This document shows positions 33,585 to 41,352 of a stretch of 64,000 bases of DNA, piece by piece. Where the stretch lies: NCBI GenBank assembly GCA_964477445.1, contig CAYZED010000013.1, forward strand, positions 7,090 to 71,089. Reading direction: 5' to 3'. The stretch comes from CAYZED01 sp964477445 (GTDB lineage: Bacteria > Bacillota > Clostridia > Lutisporales > Lutisporaceae). The translations under genes were made by a program, and so were the position numbers. The notes under the pieces are model-generated. The model was not told the origin of the DNA, did no database searches, and saw only the letters and a program-made list of their open reading frames with translations. How positions within the stretch are numbered: position 1 is the first letter of the stretch; every line of letters starts with the position of its first letter.

Positions 33585-33980
33585 CTATCCTAAAACAATT
33601 TCCCCAATTAAAATATCATTTATTACCTCAATTAAAAATTCATGTTCTCTTTTTAAAACTCTTTCTGCCAATGTTTCTGCAGTGTCTCCAACTTTTACTT
33701 CTACAATTGTTTGAGCAATTATTTCGCCACTATCATACTCAGCATTAACTCTATGTATTGTAACACCCGTCTCTGTTTCTTTAGCCTCAATAACAGCTCT
33801 ATGTACGTTAATGCCATACATTCCTTTGCCGCCATATTTCGGAAGCAAAGCCGGATGTATATTGAAAATTCTATTTTCATAATTTTTTAAGATATCTACA
33901 TGTAACATTCTCATATATCCGGTTAAGAAAATCATATCAATATTGTATCTAGATAATACATTAAAGTTTTGAGTAAAGGG
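33585..33980 (-). pseudogene. Truncated formyltransferase (PurN-like C-terminal part)
   Basis: The sequence encodes the C-terminal two thirds of a formyl-THF-dependent transferase: LTGYMRML, then the catalytic-loop region NIHPALLPKYGGKGMYG, then TGVTIHRVNAEYDSGEIIAQ. The D-x-G-x-I-I-A-Q motif is that of PurN. An in-frame TGA at about 33981 cuts off the substrate-binding N-terminus, so at most a partial protein could be made from ATG 33935. PurN normally formylates GAR in purine synthesis. It is a remnant unless an alternative start gives a working fragment. Confidence 0.75.
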
Positions 33981-34008
33981 TCACTACATTCTAAAAACTA
34001 CTTATATA

Positions 34009-34311
34009 TCATAGCAAATCCAAATACTGCCTTCTATTGTATAGAATTCTTCTGACTTGTACATTCATTCCTCTTATCACAAAAAAAACTACATAATTGT
34101 CGACTATCAGACACCTATATTGTTTCAACTTTAACGAGTCATCGCGAACCAGTGCACATCTTTCTGGAAGAGAAGAAAGGCTGCCGATTTTTTCAATTAT
34201 CAAATCATAGTACTTTAGCGCAGTTTCTGCATGAAATTGGTTAAGATATCGTACTATTTCTTCTAAGTCTTCCTGAGCCTTCTTATATATTCTTATGCTA
34301 TATTGCTCCAT
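34009..34311 (-). CDS. ParE/RelE-family toxin
   Basis: A 100-residue protein with the ParE/RelE pattern: YSIRIYKKAQEDLEEIVRYL, then SLSSLPERCALVRDD, then YRCLIVDNYVVFFVI and a VRRILYNRRQYLDLL ending. Family members attack gyrase (ParE) or mRNA (RelE); the ending 'RRILYNRRQY' is common to both annotations. It overlaps the antitoxin gene by 14 bases, toxin second. It looks intact. Confidence 0.9.
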   Translation of the reverse strand: MEQYSIRIYKKAQEDLEEIVRYLNQFHAETALKYYDLIIEKIGSLSSLPERCALVRDDSLKLKQYRCLIVDNYVVFFVIRGMNVQVRRILYNRRQYLDLL

Positions 34312-34570
34312 GCACCTTACTCCTTAGTCTATTAGCAAACTCAAAGAGTTCAATCCCCTGATCCCCATTAGAAATATTTTCTTCTGCCTCAGATAACTTA
34401 GAATACAATTCCAACCGAGCTTGTATCTGTTCATAAACATCCATTGACATTACTGCCAATTCACCTATGCCGTTTTTGGTTATAAATACTGGTTCATGAC
34501 TTGATTTACAAAATTCAGCTATTTCACTGGAATTGTTTCTTAAATCTGAAATCGGTCTAATTTTTGGCAT
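34298..34570 (-). CDS. Phd/YefM-type antitoxin
   Basis: 90 residues: MPKIRPISDLRNNSSEIAEF, HEPVFITKNGIGELAVMSMD, VYEQIQARLELYSKL. The N-terminal half is the DNA-binding Phd/YefM fold; the rest would cover the toxin. It is the upstream gene of the pair with the ParE-like toxin. The inverted repeat at 34583-34623 is a likely operator. The start ATG follows CGAGGTG. Confidence 0.92.
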   Translation of the reverse strand: MPKIRPISDLRNNSSEIAEFCKSSHEPVFITKNGIGELAVMSMDVYEQIQARLELYSKLSEAEENISNGDQGIELFEFANRLRSKVHGAI

Positions 34571-34582
34571 AATACACCTCGC

Positions 34583-34623
34583 ATATCATAATTTATACTT
34601 ATATAATATCACAATTATGATAT
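34583..34623. promoter_or_regulatory. Inverted-repeat operator before the Phd/ParE module
   Basis: Perfect 11-base arms, ATATCATAATT and AATTATGATAT, are 19 bases apart (centre to centre 30), and the stretch between carries a TATTAT box on the minus strand. This fits autorepression by the Phd-type antitoxin. Confidence 0.55.
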
Positions 34624-34736
34624 TCGTACAATGTTTCATTTGATAATATCTATTACTTATGATCATCTTCATCTCCTTTTATTCAATTTTATTTACTCTA
34701 TAATTAAGAACGATTTTGACATCCGAACCTGCTTTG

Positions 34737-34765
34737 TTGTCGTTATTTTTATATTGTTATATAGT
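34737..34765 (+). promoter_or_regulatory. Promoter of the riboswitch-GNAT unit
   Basis: TTGTCG and TATAGT are separated by 17 bases. Transcription would begin about at 34772, just before the riboswitch. Confidence 0.55.
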
Positions 34766-34776
34766 CGATATTATGA

Positions 34777-34900
34777 TACGCTGACGTTATATAACGCTTA
34801 ATTCAATAGAAGCGGGGGACCCAATTTTGGGGGTGAATTGTGATTTATCACATAGGGCTACTCTTTCGGCCCGAATCCGTCAGCTAACCTCGTAAGCGTA
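34777..34900 (+). promoter_or_regulatory. Cyclic di-AMP riboswitch (ydaO-yuaA)
   Basis: The sequence carries the ydaO consensus in order: CGCTTAAT, AGCGGGGGACCCAA, GGGGGTGAAT, ATAGGGCTACTCTTTCGGCCC, GAATCCGTCAGCTAACCTCG and TAAGCG. The outer pair TACGCT/AGCGTA closes it. Riboswitches of this class bind c-di-AMP and usually switch genes off. After it comes a short stem, GGAAGCATTGCTTCC, then AGGAGG of the GNAT gene, which may serve as the expression platform. Usual targets are potassium transport and cell-wall hydrolases, so a GNAT target is unusual. Confidence 0.93.
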
Positions 34901-34940
34901 GTGAAGGAAGCATTGCTTCCTCAAAAAAGAGGAGGAAACC

Positions 34941-35573
34941 ATGTATATTTTAAAAAAAGAAAAGAGACTCATTAAACCTGAAGATCTGGTTAAGCTTTTG
35001 AATGTTCGAAAAGCTGTTCCTGAAGACTTCGGTGAAATTTACAATGTTTCGTGCACAGTCGGAACCGACAAAAAAGATCCCGAGCAAGGCTTTTTAATTG
35101 ATAATTATATATCAAACCCTATTTACTATCTCAATGTTATCAAGAACAAAATCAAAGACCTTGAACACTTCTACGTAGCTGAATATGGAAATATCTACGG
35201 ATACCTTATCGCTTATACTAAAGAAGAATGGATTTTAAATAATCCAAATTGGATTGATTCAGTCCAATGGAAGCCTGGATTTGATAGATTACTATTAGAT
35301 GATTTTATTGTTATTGATAAAACTGCTATTTCAGGTGAATACACAGGATATGGCATAGGTAGTATGATTTACGAAAGGTTATTACAGGACCTTAGGTTAA
35401 AAAATATAAATAACATTTTTGCAGAAACAATGGTAAGTCCTCAACCTAACTTTGCCTCTCTTAACTTTAGAATCAAACAATCTTACGAACAAGTTGGGGT
35501 AAATTATTATTCATATCAAGAAGGCACTTTCACAGATCTTGTTTACTATAAAACTGTAGGCGAGGCTAAATAA
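34941..35573 (+). CDS. GNAT N-acetyltransferase under c-di-AMP riboswitch
   Basis: A 210-residue protein with a GNAT core from about residue 20: FYVAEYGNIYGYLIAYTKEEW, then LLLDDFIVID and the acetyl-CoA loop YTGYGIGSMIYERLLQDLR, followed by AETMVSPQPNFASLNFRIKQ and SYEQVGVNYY. It would move an acetyl group from acetyl-CoA to an unknown amine. The first 20 residues are extra. It is a single-gene unit with its own riboswitch upstream (34777-34900) and a strong terminator downstream. Confidence 0.85.
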   Translation: MYILKKEKRLIKPEDLVKLLNVRKAVPEDFGEIYNVSCTVGTDKKDPEQGFLIDNYISNPIYYLNVIKNKIKDLEHFYVAEYGNIYGYLIAYTKEEWILNNPNWIDSVQWKPGFDRLLLDDFIVIDKTAISGEYTGYGIGSMIYERLLQDLRLKNINNIFAETMVSPQPNFASLNFRIKQSYEQVGVNYYSYQEGTFTDLVYYKTVGEAK

Positions 35574-35575
35574 GA

Positions 35576-35632
35576 AATGGGGATTTGTCATAAGTTTCAA
35601 ATGAAACTCGATGACCATCCCCTGTTTTTTAT
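35576..35632 (+). terminator. Terminator of the GNAT gene
   Basis: A long stem (ATGGGGAT with ATCCCC, inner TTGTCAT/ATGAC and AGTTTCA/TGAAACT) is followed by TTTTTT on the plus strand. Confidence 0.88.
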
Positions 35633-35644
35633 AAGCAATTATAA

Positions 35645-37732
35645 CTATTTTATTTCTATAATTCCGCCTGTATCAACATCTACTCCATAGTAATTCAAAT
35701 ACACATAGTATTTCCCTTTTGGTATTCCAAGAAGATTAATTGATGTATCATATTTAGTCACATTAGTCGGATTATATGATGTCTTTAGTTTTTCTGATGT
35801 GATATTTTTCTTTGGATCAGTAGCCATGTTTATGTACCAAGCCGATTTTGTGCTTACAAGTGCAACCTTACTAATAGTTAACAATGGAGCTTTAATATAA
35901 AGCATGTCAGCTGAAATATGCATATTTGCAACAAACGGAATTTTTAAAGAAGGCTTCTTCGGAATTGTTGAAAGCTTTTTCAGAGGAGTCAAACTGCCCT
36001 TAATAGGATTGTCATTTTGTACCATAGGCTTATTTGACTCAATAAAATCAAAATTAATCCTATAACCTCTATAATAACTACCTTTTAATTTATATGAACT
36101 AATCAACTTCCCAGTAGAGTACTCATACTCATAAACTTCACCCCAAGACTTTCCGTCCTGGTAAACACTAGCATGATATGCTATTAATCTATTTAATTTA
36201 TAAAACAAATTAAAATTCGAAGTAATATTTGAGTATGTATTAGGAAAAAGTTTCACTTGTTTTACTGTCATCTTCTTCTCATCGACTGCGTACTGAGTTA
36301 CAAAGGACTTCCCTAAACCAGTAGTAATATTAAGCTTTGCTGGATTGATTCTAAAACTTCTGTTATCAAAAAGAATAATATCCAATGTAGAAGGATCGTT
36401 ATCAATATCTTCATTTATCTGATATATAGCATGCTGTTCATAATGCCATTGGGTTGGTCCTACTGGCTTTAAAACATACTTTTCGTAAGCTGTTCCTTTC
36501 CAGATTGCGGGGTCAGATAGGATCCAAATAATTTTTCCACTCATCCAATTGATTTTTACTCCCGAAGAAATATTCCTTGGTGAAATTAGTACTGACCCAT
36601 CTTTTGGATTATACTCTATAGTATTTATATGCGCCCAGTCATATGACTTATCATATAATTTTTTTATCACGTTGCCTAATTTTAATTCTTTAACTATCTT
36701 GCCCGTTTTTCGATCTAGTTCAGCAACCAAATCTTCGGCATGTCCTTCAAATGAGCTTGATACATAAAAAAGATTACCTCCTGGGGTTTTCTCAGTAATA
36801 TCGTGATGTGCTCCTTTGGGAACAATGTATATATTGTGAATTCTCCCCAGAAAATCCATGTCATAAAGTTGAGTCGTAAAAGCTCTTTTCTCTGATGATA
36901 CCATCGCATCTTCATTAATAAATATAAATCGACCATTGCTCAGTGGATAATATTCATGCCCTGGTGTTTTTCCAATCGTATACCATCTAATGATCCCAGA
37001 TGAATCAAATGTATATGGGATACTCATCCCCTGCCCTGAAATCATTGTGAGCCCAGGAACTTCCTCTCCGCTTTTTTTAGTTACTTGAATTGAATTAAGA
37101 AGTGCTTTTGGTAACGCTTTAGTAACAATACTTAAATCTTTTGTTTCAACGACATTGCCAGCTATAATAATTTCCAGCTTAACTTTATTCGTTCTTCCAG
37201 GATAAAGGCCAATTATAGGAATTCTATGACGTTTAGACGCCTGAAAAGTATTTTCAATAGAGTCAGAACTTTTATCGCCTTCTACTGTCAATTTGATGAT
37301 AGCAGCTTCTTCCGTAGAAAAAACAGCCACCGCTGTCAAAGGTGCTCTATTAAATGGGTCTTTAATTATTAGTGGATTCTGGAAAGTATTATTCGCATTA
37401 TCAATTTCTTTCTCAATCCCAAGATCGATTTTTCTGTCAACATCAGGAATTGAATCCGTAATCGATATATTCGACTTATATATATTTTTTGTTGAAACAG
37501 TCGATGTTAAAACACTTGATATTGAATCACTTGATGTAGAAGTCATCGATGACGCTTCTGCATTTATGTTAGTCTGCGAATCTTTAAAAGCAACGAATAT
37601 ATCACTCTTCGCAAGTGTAATATAAATGGAAGAAACAATAAAAAGTAAAATAAAAATAAAAAAATATAAACTTTTTCTGTTTTTATACCTACTTCTTTTT
37701 TTATTAGAATATGCAATTTGGTTTCTTTTCAC
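35645..37732 (-). CDS. Membrane-anchored arylsulfotransferase-family protein, copy 1
   Basis: About 695 residues. A basic start and one membrane helix (FFIFILLFIVSSIYITLA) anchor it outside. The rest is an arylsulfotransferase beta-propeller: FDSSGIIRWY, KGAHHDITEKTPGGN, YDWAHINTIEYNPKDG, VLISPRNISSGVK and QWHYEQHAIYQI. The His, His-x-Asn, Arg and His in these motifs match in order the active-site series of AssT. Such enzymes move sulfate between phenolic donors and acceptors. Start is GTG 37732, seven bases after AGGAGG. A close paralogue lies just upstream on the same strand. Confidence 0.85.
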   Translation of the reverse strand: MKRNQIAYSNKKRSRYKNRKSLYFFIFILLFIVSSIYITLAKSDIFVAFKDSQTNINAEASSMTSTSSDSISSVLTSTVSTKNIYKSNISITDSIPDVDRKIDLGIEKEIDNANNTFQNPLIIKDPFNRAPLTAVAVFSTEEAAIIKLTVEGDKSSDSIENTFQASKRHRIPIIGLYPGRTNKVKLEIIIAGNVVETKDLSIVTKALPKALLNSIQVTKKSGEEVPGLTMISGQGMSIPYTFDSSGIIRWYTIGKTPGHEYYPLSNGRFIFINEDAMVSSEKRAFTTQLYDMDFLGRIHNIYIVPKGAHHDITEKTPGGNLFYVSSSFEGHAEDLVAELDRKTGKIVKELKLGNVIKKLYDKSYDWAHINTIEYNPKDGSVLISPRNISSGVKINWMSGKIIWILSDPAIWKGTAYEKYVLKPVGPTQWHYEQHAIYQINEDIDNDPSTLDIILFDNRSFRINPAKLNITTGLGKSFVTQYAVDEKKMTVKQVKLFPNTYSNITSNFNLFYKLNRLIAYHASVYQDGKSWGEVYEYEYSTGKLISSYKLKGSYYRGYRINFDFIESNKPMVQNDNPIKGSLTPLKKLSTIPKKPSLKIPFVANMHISADMLYIKAPLLTISKVALVSTKSAWYINMATDPKKNITSEKLKTSYNPTNVTKYDTSINLLGIPKGKYYVYLNYYGVDVDTGGIIEIK

Positions 37733-37825
37733 AATAATTCCTCCTGTAAAAATTAGTATAAGGACACGACTTTGAATTATCAATAGATAACCCGCAGTCA
37801 TATCCTCATATTATAACACTAGAAT

Positions 37826-39874
37826 TTAGTTAATTTCTATAGTCGCGCCTGTTCCTACATAAACACCGCAATAATTCATATTTACTACATATTTACCCTT
37901 AGGAATATTCTCCAAAGATACTGCCATATAATACTTTATTACATTACTTGGGGCATATCCTTTTTTCATTTTTGTGGCAGCAACATTTAATTTAGGATCT
38001 GTAATTAATTCTACAGAATAAGCCGATTTCGTACTTACTAACTCAACATTTTTCACAGTGAGATTAGGTGCATATATATATAGCATTCCAGCTAAAATAT
38101 GCATATTTGCAGTATTAGCTATGTTTATCGAAGGTTTTCTTGGGATAGCTTTAATTTTCTTCATAGATGCCAAACTTCCTTTTACAGGATTTCCGTTTTG
38201 GGACATAGGTTCATTAGCTGCTTCATAACCAAAATTAATTCTATAGCCCCTATAATAAGTATACTTTGTTTTATATGAACGAATTAAATTTGCCGTTGAG
38301 AATTCATATTCATATACCTCTCCCCATGATTTCCCACTTTGACTTATGCTTGCATTAAACCCAATTAGTCTATTTATATCATAAAACAAATTATAATTTG
38401 ACGTAATAAATGCATAAGTACCAGGGAATAGTTTTAGCTGTTTTACAGTTTTATTCTTTTCATCAATTGCATATTGAACTACAAAAGATCTTCCGACGCC
38501 TTCAGTAATGTTTAATTTAGTTGGATTAACTCTAAAGCTCCTATTATCATACAAAATCAAATCCAAAGTAGATGGATCATTATCAATATCTTCTTTTATC
38601 TGGTATACTGCGTGCTGTTCGTAATGCCATTGAGTTGGACCAATTGGTTTCAGGACAAATTGCTCATATGGGGTACCTTTCCAAACCGCTGGATCAGATA
38701 AAATCCAAACTATTTTCCCGGTCAACCAATCAATTTTAATACCTGATGAAATATTTCTTGGAGAAATCAAAATTGTCCCATCTGCAGGGTTATATGAGAC
38801 TGTATTAATGTGCGCCCAATCATATGTAGTGTCAAAAATGTTTTTTATTACATTTCCTAGTTTTAATTGTTTTACTATTTTGCCTGAATTTCTATCCATT
38901 TCCACAATAAGATCTTCAACATGATTTTCTAATGAATTCGAAATGAAAAAAATATTTCCTCCTGGTGTTTTTTCTTGGACATCATGATGTGTGCCATTCG
39001 GAACCAAATAAATATTATGTATTCTTCCTAAAAAATCCATATCATATGCATGGGTACAATAAGGTCTCTTAAAAGTGGCTGTCAAAACATCATCATTCAT
39101 GTATATAAATCTTCCATCGGCAAGTGGAAAATAACCATGCCCTTCTGTTTTAACTTTACAATACCATCTGACTACTCCGGATGAATCAAATGCATACGGT
39201 GTTGTCGAACTTTGTCCAGAAATCATAGTCAATCCAGGCACCGCTTCTCCAGTATTGCTAGTTATTTCAACTGAATCTTGGAGGTTACTTGGTAAACTTT
39301 CAGTAGTAATATACACTACCTTGCTTTCAGTAACATTACCATCAACTAATTTTTCGATAGTTATAGTATTTTTTCTTTCAGGATATAGTCCTAATATAGG
39401 TAATCGATGTCTCTTCGATGCTGGAAATTCACTGGTTAAAGTATCTGCAGGAGTGTCACCTGCCACTGTCATCCTAATAATCGTATCTTCGCTTGTGGAA
39501 AATACCGCCATGGCAGTAAGTGGTGTTCTATCAAATGGATCCTGAATTATTAATGGAGTATCAAAAGTATTAACCTTATCATCAATAGCCTCCTCAATCT
39601 GAAGGTCTATCTTTCTATCTATTACTGATAGCGAATCAACTATCTTTAAATTTGATTTCAATGTTTTCCCATTAGAAAGTGTCACTGATGCATTTGATTT
39701 CGTAAAAAAACCAAAATTTAAGCTTGGAAGTTTACCATTATTGAAAACAGTAAAAATCGAAGTTGAAATTAATATAATAAATGTTGCAAGAAAGAAATAA
39801 AATCTTGGTTTAATCTTATACTTCTTTTTTCGTTTTCTTTTTCTCGTATAATATATCGCTTCTGTTTTAACCAT
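37826..39874 (-). CDS. Membrane-anchored arylsulfotransferase-family protein, copy 2
   Basis: A 682-residue paralogue with the same plan: a very basic start (RKRKRKKKYKIKPR), one membrane helix, and the propeller motifs NGTHHDVQEKTPGGN, YDWAHINTVSYNPADG, ILISPRNISSG and QWHYEQHAVYQI. Identity to copy 1 is high throughout, so a recent duplication is likely. It is the promoter-proximal gene (ATG with GGAGGG). The pair may act on extracellular phenolic or peptide sulfates, but the substrate is unknown. Confidence 0.85.
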   Translation of the reverse strand: MVKTEAIYYTRKRKRKKKYKIKPRFYFFLATFIILISTSIFTVFNNGKLPSLNFGFFTKSNASVTLSNGKTLKSNLKIVDSLSVIDRKIDLQIEEAIDDKVNTFDTPLIIQDPFDRTPLTAMAVFSTSEDTIIRMTVAGDTPADTLTSEFPASKRHRLPILGLYPERKNTITIEKLVDGNVTESKVVYITTESLPSNLQDSVEITSNTGEAVPGLTMISGQSSTTPYAFDSSGVVRWYCKVKTEGHGYFPLADGRFIYMNDDVLTATFKRPYCTHAYDMDFLGRIHNIYLVPNGTHHDVQEKTPGGNIFFISNSLENHVEDLIVEMDRNSGKIVKQLKLGNVIKNIFDTTYDWAHINTVSYNPADGTILISPRNISSGIKIDWLTGKIVWILSDPAVWKGTPYEQFVLKPIGPTQWHYEQHAVYQIKEDIDNDPSTLDLILYDNRSFRVNPTKLNITEGVGRSFVVQYAIDEKNKTVKQLKLFPGTYAFITSNYNLFYDINRLIGFNASISQSGKSWGEVYEYEFSTANLIRSYKTKYTYYRGYRINFGYEAANEPMSQNGNPVKGSLASMKKIKAIPRKPSINIANTANMHILAGMLYIYAPNLTVKNVELVSTKSAYSVELITDPKLNVAATKMKKGYAPSNVIKYYMAVSLENIPKGKYVVNMNYCGVYVGTGATIEIN

Positions 39875-39953
39875 GGTATTCCCTCCAATATTTCACTTAA
39901 CCCTCTTCATTCCTTTCTAGAGTATAATTATTTTTTACTCGAGTCAACTTATA

Positions 39954-39995
39954 TATGCATTTTATACAGTAGTTTATGCATTTTATACAGTAGTT
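39954..39995. repeat. 21-bp direct repeat upstream of the sulfotransferases
   Basis: The unit tatgcattttatacagtagtt occurs twice, directly joined, upstream of copy 2. A TTGACT box follows closely on the minus strand with TATACT only 15 bases on, a weak promoter candidate. The remaining intergenic space between the sulfotransferase gene and rpsI holds a DUF2442 fragment and the rpsI terminator. Confidence 0.7.
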
Positions 39996-40160
39996 CCACA
40001 ATTTTAACACTTTCTTAACATACTTAAGCACAAAGGTGGCTTCGATGAATCAGTTTCTTAAACGCTGAAAAATCTCCCAAACAATAGCGAACTATGTACG
40101 CATCGTCCTGAGAGATTCTGATAGGTTCTTAAATTGTAATACTGTTTCAAGTATAATTTG

Positions 40161-40217
40161 ACTATCTCTTTTTCCAATAACGGAGAAACATCATATAAAA
40201 CAATCTTTCCATCTCCT
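40161..40217 (-). pseudogene. DUF2442 gene fragment
   Basis: On the minus strand this codes for DGKIVLYDVSPLLEKEI, nearly identical to residues 22-38 of the DUF2442 protein at 30492-30767, and the DNA match is also close. No start or remainder is present. It shows that this small module has moved or been copied within the region. Confidence 0.8.
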
Positions 40218-40269
40218 TTTTAATTATACTTCTAAAATTATTTTACCACTGTTTACTAAAAAAACATAC

Positions 40270-40305
40270 CAAAAAACCTCCCAAGACATAATGTCCTGGA
40301 AGGTT
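40270..40305 (-). terminator. Terminator of rplM-rpsI
   Basis: On the minus strand AACCTTCCAGGACAT pairs with ATGTCTTGGGAGGTT (with G-U pairs) and is followed by TTTT and further T-rich sequence, 25 bases after rpsI. Confidence 0.85.
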
Positions 40306-40329
40306 CTAAAACGTCCTGAGCAGTATTCT

Positions 40330-40722
40330 CTATCTCTTCGAGAACTGTGGTGCTCTTCTAGCTTTCTTAAGACCGTATTTCTTTCTTTCCTTCATTCTAG
40401 GATCTCTAGTAAGGAATCCAGCTTTCTTGAGGGATGCTCTGTATTCTACATCAACCTCTAGGAGAGCTCTTGAAATACCATGTCTAATAGCTCCAGCTTG
40501 ACCTGTATAACCTCCACCAAATACGTTAACAAGGACATCGTACTCGCTCACTGTACTAGTAAGTGCTAAAGGCTGTCTAACGATTAACTTCAATGTTTCA
40601 AGACCGAAGTATTCGTCAATGTTTCTGTCATTTATAATTATATTTCCTTCGCCAGGAATAAGTCTTACTCTAGCGACGGAGGATTTTCTTCTACCAGTTC
40701 CGAAATATTGTACTTTAGCCAT
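40330..40722 (-). CDS. rpsI: 30S ribosomal protein S9
   Basis: The 130-residue sequence is complete and typical: VQYFGTGRRKSSVARVRL at the start, NVFGGGYTGQAGAIRHGISR in the middle and the Lys/Arg-rich end YGLKKARRAPQFSKR that reaches the ribosomal P site. It follows rplM by 19 bases in the standard order, with GGAGG before the ATG. Confidence 0.99.
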   Translation of the reverse strand: MAKVQYFGTGRRKSSVARVRLIPGEGNIIINDRNIDEYFGLETLKLIVRQPLALTSTVSEYDVLVNVFGGGYTGQAGAIRHGISRALLEVDVEYRASLKKAGFLTRDPRMKERKKYGLKKARRAPQFSKR

Positions 40723-40741
40723 TATTATTTTGCCTCCTTCC

Positions 40742-41176
40742 CTAAATTTTCAGTTCCAGCGCCTGTGGCTGCTGGGCTGCATGCTCGTGCTCACTGCTCT
40801 TATAAACTCTGAGTTTAGTTAGCATTTTTCTGCCGAGACTGTTTTTAGGGAGCATGCCTTTTACGGCTTCGTATACTGCTTTATCAGATCTTTCAGCAAT
40901 GAATTTTCTGTAAGGAGTTTCTCTCATGCTACCAGGTCTTCCGGAGTGAGTTCTGTACATTTTCTGGTCGAGTTTGTTTCCAGTGAGTACAACTTGATCT
41001 GCATTAATAATAATTACATGATCACCTGTATCAAGGTGTGGTGTGTATGTTGGTTTATTTTTACCTCTGAGTATTTTGGCAACTTCGCTGGCAATTCTAC
41101 CAAGTGGTTTACCTGCAGCGTCTACAACATACCATTTGCGCTCAAAAGTTTGCATATCTGGCAAATAGGATTTCAT
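40742..41176 (-). CDS. rplM: 50S ribosomal protein L13
   Basis: L13 is an early-assembling large-subunit protein. The 144-residue sequence shows WYVVDAAGKPLGRIASEVAK, TPHLDTGDHVIIINA, YRTHSGRPGSMRE and GMLPKNSLGRKMLTKLRVYK. Start chosen at ATG 41176, behind GGAGGG; an upstream in-frame ATG at 41197 overlaps the binding site. A consensus promoter and a structured leader lie upstream. Confidence 0.99.
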   Translation of the reverse strand: MKSYLPDMQTFERKWYVVDAAGKPLGRIASEVAKILRGKNKPTYTPHLDTGDHVIIINADQVVLTGNKLDQKMYRTHSGRPGSMRETPYRKFIAERSDKAVYEAVKGMLPKNSLGRKMLTKLRVYKSSEHEHAAQQPQALELKI

Positions 41177-41320
41177 TTTTTTCCCTCCAATGTTCATCTT
41201 ATTCGGGCTTCATAGTTACACTTTCCATCTCTCCGGGTCCCACTTCCATCCTGACGGTGTTATAAGCTTTTTATCCCTGTATTTGAACGATTCGGGGCAG
41301 AATCGTACATTACAACACAC
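41177..41320 (-). promoter_or_regulatory. Structured leader of rplM (L13-leader candidate)
   Basis: The 140-base untranslated leader contains a perfect seven-base stem, ACGATTC-TGCCCC-GAATCGT, and a purine-rich stretch with GGATGG and GTGGGACCCGG before the start. Firmicute rplM genes often have an autoregulatory leader bound by L13. The assignment is by position and structure; the family alignment was not run. Confidence 0.5.
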
Positions 41321-41323
41321 TAT

Positions 41324-41352
41324 ATTCTAATACAACCTACCGGGCGTGTCAA
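41324..41352 (-). promoter_or_regulatory. Promoter of rplM-rpsI
   Basis: TTGACA and TAGAAT are 17 bases apart on the minus strand. The -35 box overlaps the last codon of the upstream DUF445 gene. Confidence 0.85.
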
